Positions 44,018-52,002 of a DNA stretch of 64,000 bases are shown here, in pieces (within the stretch, counting starts at the first letter, position 1; each line of letters begins with the position of its first letter). This stretch comes from DASQHW01 sp038238245 (GTDB taxonomy: Bacteria > Actinomycetota > Acidimicrobiia > IMCC26256 > PALSA-610): positions 21,927 through 85,926 of the forward strand of contig JBBRXX010000019.1 of assembly GCA_038238245.1 (NCBI GenBank), given 5' to 3'. The translations under genes and the position numbers were made by a program. The notes beneath the pieces were generated by a model that had not been told where the DNA came from, did not search any database, and saw only the letters and a program-made list of their open reading frames with translations.

Positions 44018-45349
44018 TCATAGGGGAGTATTCGAATGGCGGCGGGCCGGCTGCGCGTCGCGCTTGTTGACGAGGACCTCGAGCGCCTCGCACAACACGC
44101 GCCGGGTGTCCACCGGGTCGATCAGGGCGTCGACGAGCCCGCGCTCGGCCGCGCGGTAAGGGTTCTCGAACGCAGTCCGGTAGTTCTCGACGAGCTCGGG
44201 ATCGTTACCCTTGTTGAGGATCGCGACTGCGCCCGCGGCGCCCATCACGGCGATCTCCGCACCGGGCCACGCCACGCAGAAGTCGTTGCCGAGACGGCGG
44301 GAGTCCATGACGATGTACGCGCCGCCGTACGCCTTGCGGATCACGACGCACAGGCGTGGCACGGTTGCGGCCGCGTACGCGTGCACGAGCTCGGCGCCGT
44401 GGCGGATCATGCCGCGCCACTCCAAATCGCGGCCGGGTTCGAATCCCGGCGTATCGACGAACGTGACCAGCGGCAGGTTCGACGTGTCGCACCATGCGAC
44501 GAACCGCGCGGTCTTGCGCGACGCCTCGATGTCGAGCGTGCCGGCGCGGTGACAGGGCTGGTTCGCCACGATGCCGACCGGGCGGCCGTCGAGCGTGCCG
44601 AGCCCGGTGACGACGTTGGACGCGTAGCGCGCCCGCACCTCGAGGAACGAGCCCGTGTCGAGAACGTCGCCGACGACGATGCGCACGTCGTACGAGGCGG
44701 CCGGGCGCGCGGGCACCGTCGCAGCGGCGCGCTCGCACAGCCGATCGGCGGTGTCGTCGACGGCGTGACGCGGCGGATCGGCGAGGTGGTGATCGGGGAG
44801 GTACGCAAGGAGTGCCGCGATCGCGTCGCGGGCTGCGAGCTCGTCCGCGACGACCATCGATGCCACGCCCGTACGAGCGCCGTGCATCGCCGCGCCGCCG
44901 AGCTGCTCACGCGACACGGTCATCCCGGTGAACTCGGCCACCGAATCCGGGCCCGTGACGTACGCGAACGCGTCGTCTGTCATCACGACATGGTCGAACA
45001 AGCCGAGCGCCAGGGCCGGGCCCGACACGCATGCGCCGGTGACCACGGCCAGCGTCGGTACCTGTCCGGAGATCTGGACGAGCGCGCGCGCGAGCCGGCC
45101 CCACGCGTGCAGCGCGGCGACGCCGTCTCGCAGCTCCGCGCCCGAGGTGTCGAGCTCGCCGACGAGCGGGAGCCCGAGCTTGCCGGCCATCTGCACCGCC
45201 CGTTCGACGGTCGCCGCGCCGCCGACCCCGATCGCGCCGTGGTGCTTGCCTCCCGCGATGCGGAACCAGACGATCTTCCGGCCGTCGACCTCGCGAATCT
45301 CCGCCGACGCCGCGAGGTCAGCGTGCGCGTTCAGCGGAACGCTGGTCAC
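44018..45349 (-). CDS. Acyl-CoA carboxylase carboxyltransferase (AccD-like)
   Basis: A 443-residue crotonase-fold carboxyltransferase related to propionyl/acetyl-CoA carboxylase beta chains but about 80 residues shorter than usual AccD/PccB. Two half-domains are visible. The second has GLGTLDGRPVGIVANQP, FVDTPGFEPGRDLEWRGMIRHGAE, RKAYGGAYIVMDSR and WPGAEIAVMGAAGA. The N-terminal half is shortened but keeps ASGAELRDG-like (DTSGAELRDG) and VTGACVSGPA. In this operon it likely supplies malonyl-CoA. No biotin carboxylase gene is in the window. GTG start overlapping the fabF stop. Confidence 0.87.
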   Translation of the reverse strand: MTSVPLNAHADLAASAEIREVDGRKIVWFRIAGGKHHGAIGVGGAATVERAVQMAGKLGLPLVGELDTSGAELRDGVAALHAWGRLARALVQISGQVPTLAVVTGACVSGPALALGLFDHVVMTDDAFAYVTGPDSVAEFTGMTVSREQLGGAAMHGARTGVASMVVADELAARDAIAALLAYLPDHHLADPPRHAVDDTADRLCERAAATVPARPAASYDVRIVVGDVLDTGSFLEVRARYASNVVTGLGTLDGRPVGIVANQPCHRAGTLDIEASRKTARFVAWCDTSNLPLVTFVDTPGFEPGRDLEWRGMIRHGAELVHAYAAATVPRLCVVIRKAYGGAYIVMDSRRLGNDFCVAWPGAEIAVMGAAGAVAILNKGNDPELVENYRTAFENPYRAAERGLVDALIDPVDTRRVLCEALEVLVNKRDAQPARRHSNTPL

Positions 45350-46590
45350 GAACCTGGCGCGAACACGAGGGTGGCGTTGTGGCCGCCGAACCCGAAGGAG
45401 TTCGACAGCACGGGCGCGGGCGCGAGCGCGCGTGCCTCACCGGCGACGACGTCGAGGGCGATGTCGTCGCCCAGCCGTTCGAGATTCGCGGTGGGCGGGA
45501 CCTCGCCGTGACGCAACGCGAGCAGGGACACCACGGCTTCGGTCGCGCCTGCGGCGCCGACGAGGTGTCCCGTCACGCCCTTGGTCGACGTGACCGGCGG
45601 CGGAGTATCGCCGAAGACCTTGCGGATCGCCTCGGCCTCGGCTGCGTCGTTCAGCGGCGTCGACGTGCCGTGCGCGTTCACATGACCGATCGTCGTGGCC
45701 GTCAATCCGGCGTCCTCCAACGCGAGCTGCATGCACGCGGCCGCGCCTTCACCTCCCGGTGACGGCGCGGTGATGTGGTACGCGTCGGCGTTGCGGCCGT
45801 AGCCGACGACTTCGCCGTAGATGCGTGCACCGCGTGCCACCGCGCGGTCCCAGCGCTCGAGCACGAGGGCGGCCGCGCCCTCGCCCATGACGAACCCATC
45901 GCGCGCGGCGTCGAAGGGGCGGGAGGCGTGCTCAGGATCGTCGTTACGCGTGCTCAGGGCGGTCATGCGCGCGAATGCGGAAACCGAGGTCGGCGTGATG
46001 CACGCCTCGCTCCCCCCGGTCATCACGACGTCGGCGGTGTCGTCGCGGATGAGCCGCGCCGCCTCACCGATTGCGTTGGCGCTCGCGGCGCAGGCCGTCG
46101 CGACACACATGTTCGGACCCCGCCAACCGAACCGCATGGCGATCGTGCCGGCGGTCGCGTTCGCCATCATCATCGGCACGAGGAACGGGCTCACGCGCCC
46201 GGCGCCCTTCTCGAGATACACCTCGATCTGTTCCTCGAGCGTGATCAGGCCACCGATGCCGGTCCCGAGGATCACCGCGCTCCGGGCCGGATCGGCACCG
46301 AGCTCGCCGGCATCGGCCAGCGCGTCGGCAGCCGCCGCGAACCCGAGCTGGGTGACACGGTCCACACGCCGCGATTCCTTCGGCCCGAGATACGTCGCCG
46401 AGTCGAAGTCGCGAACCTCGCAGGCGAAGCGCACGGGCAGCGGCGAGGGGTCGAAGCGGGTGATCTCCGCCGCGGTCGACCGCCCGGCCGCGATCGTCGT
46501 CCAGAACGTCGCGAGATCGTTTCCTGCCGGCGTCTTCACGCCCATGCCGGTGATGGCAACACGCGCCCGGCCGCGGTGGTCCGTCGTCAT
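45346..46590 (-). CDS. fabF: Beta-ketoacyl-ACP synthase II FabF
   Basis: A 414-residue elongating condensing enzyme. The nucleophile Cys is in CVATACAASANAIG, and the two catalytic His in NAHGTSTPLNDAAE and KGVTGHLVGAAGATE. GFVMGEGAAALVLE and NSFGFGGHNATLVF are standard. GAGGTGA precedes the ATG, 9 bases after acpP. It lies between acpP and the carboxyltransferase gene. Confidence 0.95.
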   Translation of the reverse strand: MTTDHRGRARVAITGMGVKTPAGNDLATFWTTIAAGRSTAAEITRFDPSPLPVRFACEVRDFDSATYLGPKESRRVDRVTQLGFAAAADALADAGELGADPARSAVILGTGIGGLITLEEQIEVYLEKGAGRVSPFLVPMMMANATAGTIAMRFGWRGPNMCVATACAASANAIGEAARLIRDDTADVVMTGGSEACITPTSVSAFARMTALSTRNDDPEHASRPFDAARDGFVMGEGAAALVLERWDRAVARGARIYGEVVGYGRNADAYHITAPSPGGEGAAACMQLALEDAGLTATTIGHVNAHGTSTPLNDAAEAEAIRKVFGDTPPPVTSTKGVTGHLVGAAGATEAVVSLLALRHGEVPPTANLERLGDDIALDVVAGEARALAPAPVLSNSFGFGGHNATLVFAPGS

Positions 46591-46599
46591 CTGCTCACC

Positions 46600-46845
46600 T
46601 CAGGCACCGACCTTCGAGAGCACGAGGTCGACGGCTTGGCCGACGGTGGTGACGCCTTCCAGATCCTCTTCGGGTACCTGGATGTCGAAGCGCTCCTCGA
46701 GGCCCATCACGAGCTCGACGAGGTCCAGGCTGTCGGCGTCGAGATCCTCTTTGAACCGTGCCGCTTCTGTGACCTGGTCGGGGTCGACGCTCAACACTTC
46801 GGCCGCGACCTCCTTCAGCGTCTCGAGCGCCTTGGTGCGTTCCAT
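46600..46845 (-). CDS. acpP: Acyl carrier protein
   Basis: An 81-residue acidic ACP. The phosphopantetheine Ser39 is in DADSLDLVELVMGLEE. AAGGAAG lies upstream of the ATG at 46845. The longer upstream frame is fabG in another phase. It sits between fabG and fabF in the fab operon, 9 bases from fabF. Confidence 0.95.
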   Translation of the reverse strand: MERTKALETLKEVAAEVLSVDPDQVTEAARFKEDLDADSLDLVELVMGLEERFDIQVPEEDLEGVTTVGQAVDLVLSKVGA

Positions 46846-46871
46846 TTCCGCAGCTTCCTTCTGTTGTCGGA

Positions 46872-47633
46872 TCAGTGGCCCATACCGAGCCCGCCGTCGA
46901 CGGGCACGAGTGCACCCGTGACGTAGCTCGCGGAATCCGAGCACAAGAACGCGACGACGTCGGCGCATTCCTCGGGTGTGCCGAAGCGGCCCAGCGGCAC
47001 CGCGCGCTCGGCTTCCCCGCGCCAGTCGTCGGTCAAGGTCTCGGTCATCGCGGTCACGATAGGTCCCGGCGCTACCACGTTGCAGGTAATCGACCGGCGA
47101 GCGAGCTCCCGTGCCACGCTTCGGGTCAGGCCGATGAGACCGGCCTTGGCTGCCGCGTAGTTCGCCTGCCCGGCCTGACCGATGAAACCGCTCGCGGAGG
47201 AGATGTTGACGATCCGCCCGTAGCGCGCCTTCATCATGGCGGGGCTCGCACGCCGGATCGTGTGGAACGCGCCGGTGAGGTTGGTGTCGAGCACGTCACG
47301 CCAGTGCTCGTCACTCATGCGCACGACGAGCCCGTCTCGCGTGATCCCGGCGTTGTTCACGAGGACGGTGACCGGCCCGAACGCGCTCTCGGCCTCGCGG
47401 AACGCGGCGTCCACGGAGTCTTTGTCGGTGACGTCGGCGCGGACCGCCAGCACCTTCCCGCCCGCCTGCTCCGCAGTCTCTTGTGTGGTGCGCGCGCCGT
47501 CTTCGTCCGTCGTGTAGCAGAAGGCGACCGGGTGGCCCGCGCGTGCGAGCGCCACGACAATCGCCCGCCCGATTCCGCGCGACCCACCGGTCACGAACGC
47601 GACGCGCTGGGCGTCTCCGAATTGCTCCGTCAC
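46872..47633 (-). CDS. fabG: 3-oxoacyl-ACP reductase FabG
   Basis: A 253-residue classical SDR reducing beta-ketoacyl-ACP. The NADPH motif is VTGGSRGIGRAI, NNAGITRDGLVVRM follows, and the Ser-Tyr-Lys set is in ISSASGF and YAAAKAGLIG. VAPGPIVTAMTETL and the C-terminal YVTGALVPVDGG complete the family. The GTG at 47633 overlaps the fabH stop (GTGA). Confidence 0.95.
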   Translation of the reverse strand: MTEQFGDAQRVAFVTGGSRGIGRAIVVALARAGHPVAFCYTTDEDGARTTQETAEQAGGKVLAVRADVTDKDSVDAAFREAESAFGPVTVLVNNAGITRDGLVVRMSDEHWRDVLDTNLTGAFHTIRRASPAMMKARYGRIVNISSASGFIGQAGQANYAAAKAGLIGLTRSVARELARRSITCNVVAPGPIVTAMTETLTDDWRGEAERAVPLGRFGTPEECADVVAFLCSDSASYVTGALVPVDGGLGMGH

Positions 47634-48616
47634 CGCGCACCCCATCGGATCAGCGCGCTCGCCCACGTCATGCCTGCGCCGAACCCCGAGCAGAGCACGA
47701 GATCGCCGTCGCGCACGCGGCCGTCGTCGACCGCCTCGAACAACGCGAGCGGGATCGACGCCGACGACGTGTTGCCGTAGCGATCGATGTTGACGAGTGT
47801 GCGCTCGTCGCCGAAGCCGAGCCGCTGCGCGGCCGCGTCGATGATGCGGGCGTTCGCCTGATGCGGCACGAACCACGCCACGGCGCTCGCGTCCACTTCC
47901 GCGCGCTCGAGTGTCGTGGTCGCCGATTCCACCACGGCTCGTACGGCGCGCCGGAACACCGCTTGGCCGGACATCTTCAGATAGTGCGCGCGATCAGCGA
48001 TGGTCCGGGCCGACGCCGGAAGCCTCGAACCCCCGGCCGGGATCTGGAGAAGGTCCGCGGCCGACCCGTCGCAGCCCAGATCCCACGCGAGGAGTCCCGG
48101 TTCACCGGTCGTGCGCGTGATGACGGCGGCGCCCGCGCCGTCGCCGAACAGCACGGCTGTCGCGCGGTCCTCGGGGTCGATGATCCGGCTCAGCGTCTCG
48201 GCACCGACGAGCAGGACGTGGTCGTACACGGTCTGCAGCAACGACGATCCGACGACGAGCTCGTAGACGAACCCGGCGCAGGCCGCGGAGAGGTCGAACG
48301 AACCGCACCGCAAGCCGAGTGCCTCGCCGACGAACGCGCCGGTGTGGGGAAGCGGCTGCTCGGGCGACGCGGTGGCGACGATCATGAGGTCGATGTCCGC
48401 GGGCGTGAGACCGGCGCGCTTGATCGCCTGCGCGGCAGCCGCGGTCCCGAGCGAGGCGGTCGTCTCGCCGTCGCCGGCGACGCGCCGCTCACGAATTCCT
48501 GTGCGTTCCACGATCCACGCGTCACTCGTGTCGACGCGTGCCTCGAGGTCGGCGTTCGTCACCTTCCTGTCGGGGACGGCAGTGCCCCAGCCGACGATGG
48601 CTGTCAGAAGACTCAC
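47630..48616 (-). CDS. fabH: Beta-ketoacyl-ACP synthase III FabH
   Basis: A 328-residue initiating condensing enzyme joining acyl-CoA and malonyl-ACP. The triad is Cys113 (LSAACAGFVYE), His (WFVPHQANARI) and Asn (NIDRYGNTSSASIP). The N-terminus IVGWGTAVPDRKVTNADLE and RTGIRERR are typical. GTG start overlapping the stop of the biotinyl-like gene, and its own stop overlaps fabG. Confidence 0.95.
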   Translation of the reverse strand: MSLLTAIVGWGTAVPDRKVTNADLEARVDTSDAWIVERTGIRERRVAGDGETTASLGTAAAAQAIKRAGLTPADIDLMIVATASPEQPLPHTGAFVGEALGLRCGSFDLSAACAGFVYELVVGSSLLQTVYDHVLLVGAETLSRIIDPEDRATAVLFGDGAGAAVITRTTGEPGLLAWDLGCDGSAADLLQIPAGGSRLPASARTIADRAHYLKMSGQAVFRRAVRAVVESATTTLERAEVDASAVAWFVPHQANARIIDAAAQRLGFGDERTLVNIDRYGNTSSASIPLALFEAVDDGRVRDGDLVLCSGFGAGMTWASALIRWGAR

Positions 48617-48879
48617 GCGACCCTCAACCAAGCCACCGGCTGGCCCTCACGCAGGCGTTCGCCGGAATGGGCGAGCATGCCCATCAGTGTGCCGCGGAAC
48701 GGGCTGCGGACGAGTGCTTCGGTGCCGGGCCCCTCGACGACGCCCAGGACATCGCCGATGTGCAACGCCGCGCCCTCGTCGAGCTCGGCCGCTCGGAACA
48801 CGCCGACCGCCGGCGCGACGATCATGCGTTCGGGGACGGTGAGCCGTTCGCCGTGCAAGGGGACAACGGGAACGGTCAC
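48613..48879 (-). CDS. Biotinyl/lipoyl-domain-like protein lacking the attachment lysine
   Basis: An 88-residue protein with the fold pattern of a biotinyl/lipoyl domain: MIVAPAVGVFRA, HIGDVLGVVEG, VRSPFRGTLMGMLA, GERLREGQPVAWL. At the hairpin where BCCP has the MKM lysine, this protein reads VEGPGTEALV, so no biotinylatable or lipoylatable Lys is present. It occupies the place an accB gene might hold, between fabD and fabH, with GTGA overlaps on both sides, so it is certainly co-translated. Role unknown; perhaps structural or regulatory for the carboxylase. Confidence 0.75.
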   Translation of the reverse strand: MTVPVVPLHGERLTVPERMIVAPAVGVFRAAELDEGAALHIGDVLGVVEGPGTEALVRSPFRGTLMGMLAHSGERLREGQPVAWLRVA

Positions 48880-49793
48880 GACATCGCCTCGAGTAGGGCC
48901 GCGCATTCGGTCGGCGATCCGCAGGGCAACACCGGGGTGTCCGGGACCGTTCGCTTCGCAACGCCCGCGATCATCGACCCGTAGCCGACTTCCAAGAACG
49001 CGTCGGCACCGCGTTGTGCGAGGGTCTCCATCGACGCGCGCCAACACACCGGCACGATGACGTGCTCGGCGAGGCGTGCGCGCCAACCGTCTGCGTCGTC
49101 GTACGCGACGCCGTCGTGGTTCGAGACGACCGGCGCGCTCGGTGCGTGGAATGCCACGTCGGCCAGCACGTCGGTGAGCTCATCCCTCGCGGCGCGCATC
49201 AGTGGCGTATGGAACGCGCCGCCGACGTTCAACGGCATGGCGCGGCGCACGCCGAGCTCCTTCGCACGCGCAATCGCGGCGTCGACACCCGCGGCCGTCC
49301 CCGCGATCACTACTTGACCAGGCGCGTTGTCGTTGGCGACCCAGCACTCGGCGGGAGCAGCCGCGCACGCGGTTTCGGCCTGCGCAGGTGATGCGCCGAG
49401 CAGCGCGGCCATGCGGCCCGGATGCGCGTCGGCGGCGGCTTGCGTCAGCTCGGCCCGACGGGCCGCGAACCGCACGCCGTCTTCGAGGTCGATGACGCCC
49501 GCGGCGATCAACGCGGTGACCTGACCGAGTGAGTGACCTGCGAACGCGACGATGTCATGGGTGTACGGCCGCGCCGCTTCCCATGCCACGAGCGACGTGC
49601 ACAACACGGCGAGCTGCGCGTCCCGTGTACGGGCCAGCTGTTCCGCCGGCGCGTCGAGTACCAGCGGCGCGAGCGGCTCACCGAGTGCCGCCTCCGCCTG
49701 CTCGACGATCTTCCATGCGGGGTCGTCCTGCCACGGCACACCCATGCCGGGTTGCTGCGTTCCCTGGCCGGGGAACACGGCGGCGACGCGCAA
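48876..49793 (-). CDS. fabD: Malonyl-CoA:ACP transacylase FabD
   Basis: A 305-residue acyltransferase loading malonyl onto ACP. VAAVFPGQGTQQPGMG opens the protein. The nucleophile is in AFAGHSLGQVTALIAAG, the Arg lies in FAARRAELTQ, and the late His in GGAFHTPLM. I chose the TTG at 49793 because GGAGG sits exactly six bases upstream and the conserved sequence starts at once. First gene of the eight-gene fab operon, divergent from fabZ. Confidence 0.93.
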   Translation of the reverse strand: MRVAAVFPGQGTQQPGMGVPWQDDPAWKIVEQAEAALGEPLAPLVLDAPAEQLARTRDAQLAVLCTSLVAWEAARPYTHDIVAFAGHSLGQVTALIAAGVIDLEDGVRFAARRAELTQAAADAHPGRMAALLGASPAQAETACAAAPAECWVANDNAPGQVVIAGTAAGVDAAIARAKELGVRRAMPLNVGGAFHTPLMRAARDELTDVLADVAFHAPSAPVVSNHDGVAYDDADGWRARLAEHVIVPVCWRASMETLAQRGADAFLEVGYGSMIAGVAKRTVPDTPVLPCGSPTECAALLEAMS

Positions 49794-49907
49794 GAGAGAC
49801 CTCCAGAGGAGTGGGGTGGGGGCAGGAAGGTCGAAGGGGTTGGACCGCGGCCTGGGAGGCAGGGTTACACGGTCCCGTGTCCGAGCAGTACATGGTGCAT
49901 GAACACG

Positions 49908-49952
49908 CGGTTTCCTACGGAACGGTAACCGCCGGGTGCTCGAAACTAGTGT
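49908..49952. promoter_or_regulatory. fab intergenic inverted repeat and fabZ promoter
   Basis: CGGTTTCC (49908-49915) and GGTAACCG (49924-49931) form an 8-bp inverted repeat with one mismatch and an 8-base spacer, between the divergent fabD operon and fabZ. TAGTGT (49947-49952) lies eight bases before the GTG at 49961. The repeat is placed where a fatty-acid-responsive repressor could act on fabZ, and possibly on the fab operon. Confidence 0.4.
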
Positions 49953-49960
49953 CGAGATTC

Positions 49961-50386
49961 GTGCTCCCGGATTCCGATGCGGTCGTGGCGCTCCTTCCGC
50001 ACCGGCCGCCATTCCGCTTCGTCGACGCCGTCGATGCGCTGGAGCCCGGCGTCTCGGTGCGGGCGCGTTATGTCGTCACCGGCGATGAGCCGTTCCTGGC
50101 GGGCCACTTCCCGGGGAATCCCGTGTTCCCCGGTGTGCTGCAACTCGAGGCGCTTGCCCAGACCGGCGCCATCGCGGTGCTGGCCGACGCGCGCTACGCG
50201 GGCAAGCTCCCGCTCTTCGGGGGCGTGGAAGACGTGCGGTTTCGGCGCGTCGTCCGTCCGGGCGACGAGTTGGTGCTCACCGTCGAGATGGAGCGCTTGA
50301 GCGCGCGTGGTGGATGGGGGCGCGGGACGGCGACCGTTGCAGACGCGCAGAGTTGCCGCGGACGCTTTCTCTTCGCGTTGGCTTGA
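49961..50386 (+). CDS. fabZ: 3-hydroxyacyl-ACP dehydratase FabZ-like
   Basis: A 141-residue hotdog-fold dehydratase. LLPHRPPFRFVDAV, the catalytic His in LAGHFPGNPVFPGVLQLEALAQ (with the Glu/Asp position at E), and VRFRRVVRPGDEL match FabZ. It completes the elongation cycle whose other enzymes are in the divergent operon. The GTG at 49961 lies eight bases after TAGTGT; a GTG at 49949 is an alternative. Confidence 0.9.
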   Translation: MLPDSDAVVALLPHRPPFRFVDAVDALEPGVSVRARYVVTGDEPFLAGHFPGNPVFPGVLQLEALAQTGAIAVLADARYAGKLPLFGGVEDVRFRRVVRPGDELVLTVEMERLSARGGWGRGTATVADAQSCRGRFLFALA

Positions 50387-50392
50387 CGGACG

Positions 50393-50656
50393 TCAGCTCC
50401 GACGCCGCCGGCGCTGCTGCTCCTCGCCCAGCTTCGCCAGCGCGGCGAGCTCGTTGGGCGAGTAGTGGCGTGGATGCTCGACACGGGGCGGCGGCGGGAT
50501 CGTCGGCTGATCCGGGTCCTGGCCGAGCAGCAGCTTCGCTTGGACCTCGGGCGGCAGCGGCCGCTCGGCGCGGACGCGCCGCGAGGGTCCGATCACGATC
50601 ATCAGCAAAAGCGCGACCGATGCCCCGACGATGATGCCGACGGCGAACTCCACCAC
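50393..50656 (-). CDS. Small membrane-anchored hypothetical protein
   Basis: An 87-residue protein. One N-terminal transmembrane helix (FAVGIIVGASVALLLMIVIG) is followed by a Pro/Arg-rich cytoplasmic tail ending EEQQRRRRRS. It starts at GTG 50656, exactly six bases after TACCAT (50668-50663), the leaderless pattern. Convergent with fabZ and divergent from tRNA-Leu. No family recognised. Confidence 0.65.
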   Translation of the reverse strand: MVEFAVGIIVGASVALLLMIVIGPSRRVRAERPLPPEVQAKLLLGQDPDQPTIPPPPRVEHPRHYSPNELAALAKLGEEQQRRRRRS

Positions 50657-50707
50657 CGGGCGATGGTACCGAATGGCAAAATGCACGGACGCGCTTCGCG
50701 TGAGCGC

Positions 50708-50793
50708 GCCCGAGTGGTGGAATGGCAGACACGACGGACTCAAAATCCGTTGCTCGCAAGGGCGTGAGGGTTCAAATCCCTCCTCGGGCACCA
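50708..50793 (+). tRNA. tRNA-Leu (anticodon CAA)
   Basis: A type II tRNA. Acceptor arms GCCCGAG (50708-50714) and CTCGGGC (50783-50789) pair perfectly, the discriminator is A50790 and CCA is encoded (50791-50793). The anticodon stem ACGGA/TCCGT encloses CTCAAAA with anticodon CAA at 50741-50743. A long variable arm and the T-arm GAGGGTTCAAATCCCTC follow. Its 3' half is duplicated at 62363, marking it as an integration target. Confidence 0.96.
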
Positions 50794-50812
50794 CGTTGAC
50801 CAGGCACGACGC
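50736..50812 (+). repeat. Left attachment-site copy (tRNA 3' half and flank)
   Basis: This 77-base segment starts in the anticodon arm of tRNA-Leu and runs 22 bases past its CCA end. It aligns without gaps to 62363-62439 with nine mismatches; the first 35 bases are identical. Within the tRNA part only three positions differ. Confidence 0.85.
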
Positions 50813-51096
50813 GTTCCGGAGACAAACTGATCGGCCAGCGTGGTCACGTTGGCGTGCGCGACCGTGATGGCGCGCCTGTCCCGATCGAACCCTGTTTGTG
50901 TCAAGTGGCCTCTTCTTCGCGTGGTTTGCGGCGCGCAGGGTCAGGGCCTCATCGCTCGTAAGCCAACCCGAAGCGGCAGGGCACTATCGAGACCCATCCA
51001 CAGGCACCCTCGACGCTACGAATAAACCGCGGCGCGTGACACGCACTCAACCATCAGGGCAGTCTGTCGCTCCGCGCAATCGACGTGGAGGCGTGA
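50794..51096. other. 303 bases after tRNA-Leu with no gene seen
   Basis: Apart from the 22-base extension of the attachment repeat I see no convincing coding frame, hairpin or RNA. A phage-type integrase would normally sit here and is absent. Confidence 0.5.
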
Positions 51097-51468
51097 ATGG
51101 ACGGGGCAGAGATTGTGAGCCTCATCGAGGCGTTCACCGATGCAACCAACCAACAGGACGTCGATCGGATCCTCGAACTCGTGTCAGACGACGTGGTCTT
51201 CGAGGGAACGACACCGCCGGACGGATATCGGATCGAAGCCGATAAGGCTTCGCTGCGCGCTCTCTGGGAGGGCATCTTTCACGATTCACCGCGCGCCAAC
51301 GTTGAGAGCGAGGAACTGATCATTGCAGGGCATCGCTGCACAGCGCTTCTGCGGTACGTCTTTGACCGAGACCGTCCGCATGACGGGCATGTTCGTGCAG
51401 TCGACGTCATGCGTCTCGCTGACGGAAAGATCATTGAGAAGCTGTCTTCGTCAAGGGCTGACGGCTAA
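51097..51468 (+). CDS. SnoaL-like (NTF2-fold) protein
   Basis: A 123-residue protein with the SnoaL-like/NTF2 pattern: IVSLIEAFTDATNQQDVDRILELVSDDVVFEG, then WEGIFHDSPRANVESEELI and VDVMRLADGKIIEKLS. The family covers small isomerases, hydrolases and ligand-binding proteins, so the reaction is unknown. ATG start; no strong Shine-Dalgarno. It stands alone, first in the island. Confidence 0.82.
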   Translation: MDGAEIVSLIEAFTDATNQQDVDRILELVSDDVVFEGTTPPDGYRIEADKASLRALWEGIFHDSPRANVESEELIIAGHRCTALLRYVFDRDRPHDGHVRAVDVMRLADGKIIEKLSSSRADG

Positions 51469-51586
51469 GAACCGTCGGTCGTCCCGGCTGTCCTGGGTAC
51501 ATTGCCGTGCGCTGGGTGCCGTGGCGAGAACACGCCAGAGCGGGCAATCTGAGCGGTTGGAGGGATCGCCGATACGCACGGCATCT

Positions 51587-51627
51587 TATGTCGAGAGTTG
51601 ACATAGTATGTCGAGAGGCGACATACT
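51587..51627 (+). promoter_or_regulatory. Tandem PadR operators over the padR promoter
   Basis: Two 19-bp near-identical sites, TATGTCGAGAGTTGACATA (51587-51605) and TATGTCGAGAGGCGACATA (51607-51625), start exactly 20 bp apart, two helical turns. Each has ATGTC / GACAT half-sites as in PadR operators. TTGACA (51598-51603) and CATACT (51622-51627) form a -35/-10 pair with 18-bp spacing, embedded in the operators, and the GTG follows six bases later. Confidence 0.75.
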
Positions 51628-51633
51628 AAGCGG

Positions 51634-52002
51634 GTGCCTGCCTCTGGGGATATCGACTCGTTCTTGCCGTTGCCCGCATCGGTGATGCACATCGTCGTGG
51701 CCCTGGCGGACGGCGAGAAACATGGCTATGCGATCATGCGCGACGTGGCCGACGTCAGCGGCGGCACCGTAAAGATGGGTTCGGGAACCCTGTACGGGTC
51801 GATCAAGCGCATGCTCGACCAGGGCCTCATTGAAGAAGCCGACGAGCGTCCGGATCTGACGCTGGATGATCAGCGTCGGAAGTACTACCGGCTCACGGAC
51901 CTCGGCCAACAGGTCGGCGCCGCCGAGAGGCGCAGGCTATTGGCGCTCGTCGATGTCGCCGCAGTCCGTCGCTTGGGCGCGAACTGGGGCCTCGGGTTAT
52001 GA
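51634..52002 (+). CDS. PadR-family transcriptional regulator
   Basis: A 122-residue PadR regulator. The winged helix is complete: HIVVALADGEKHGYAIMRDVA, SGTLYGSIKRMLDQGLIEE, and the wing DDQRRKYYRLTDLG. A short C-terminal helix (AAERRRLLALVDVA) makes it a small-subfamily member. GTG start in a leaderless setting beneath two operator palindromes, so autoregulation is expected. The next gene overlaps its stop by four bases and is probably its regulated partner. The inducer is unknown. Confidence 0.92.
   Translation: MPASGDIDSFLPLPASVMHIVVALADGEKHGYAIMRDVADVSGGTVKMGSGTLYGSIKRMLDQGLIEEADERPDLTLDDQRRKYYRLTDLGQQVGAAERRRLLALVDVAAVRRLGANWGLGL

Noticed and set aside
44425..44460. T-arm-like CCGGGTTCGAATCCCGG
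   Set aside because: It lies within the carboxyltransferase coding frame (encoding the conserved TPGFEPG segment), and no acceptor or anticodon arm surrounds it.
46846..46968. Longer acyl carrier protein starting at 46968
   Set aside because: The extension is an Arg-rich shadow of the fabG 3' end; ACP length and the Shine-Dalgarno sequence point to 46845.
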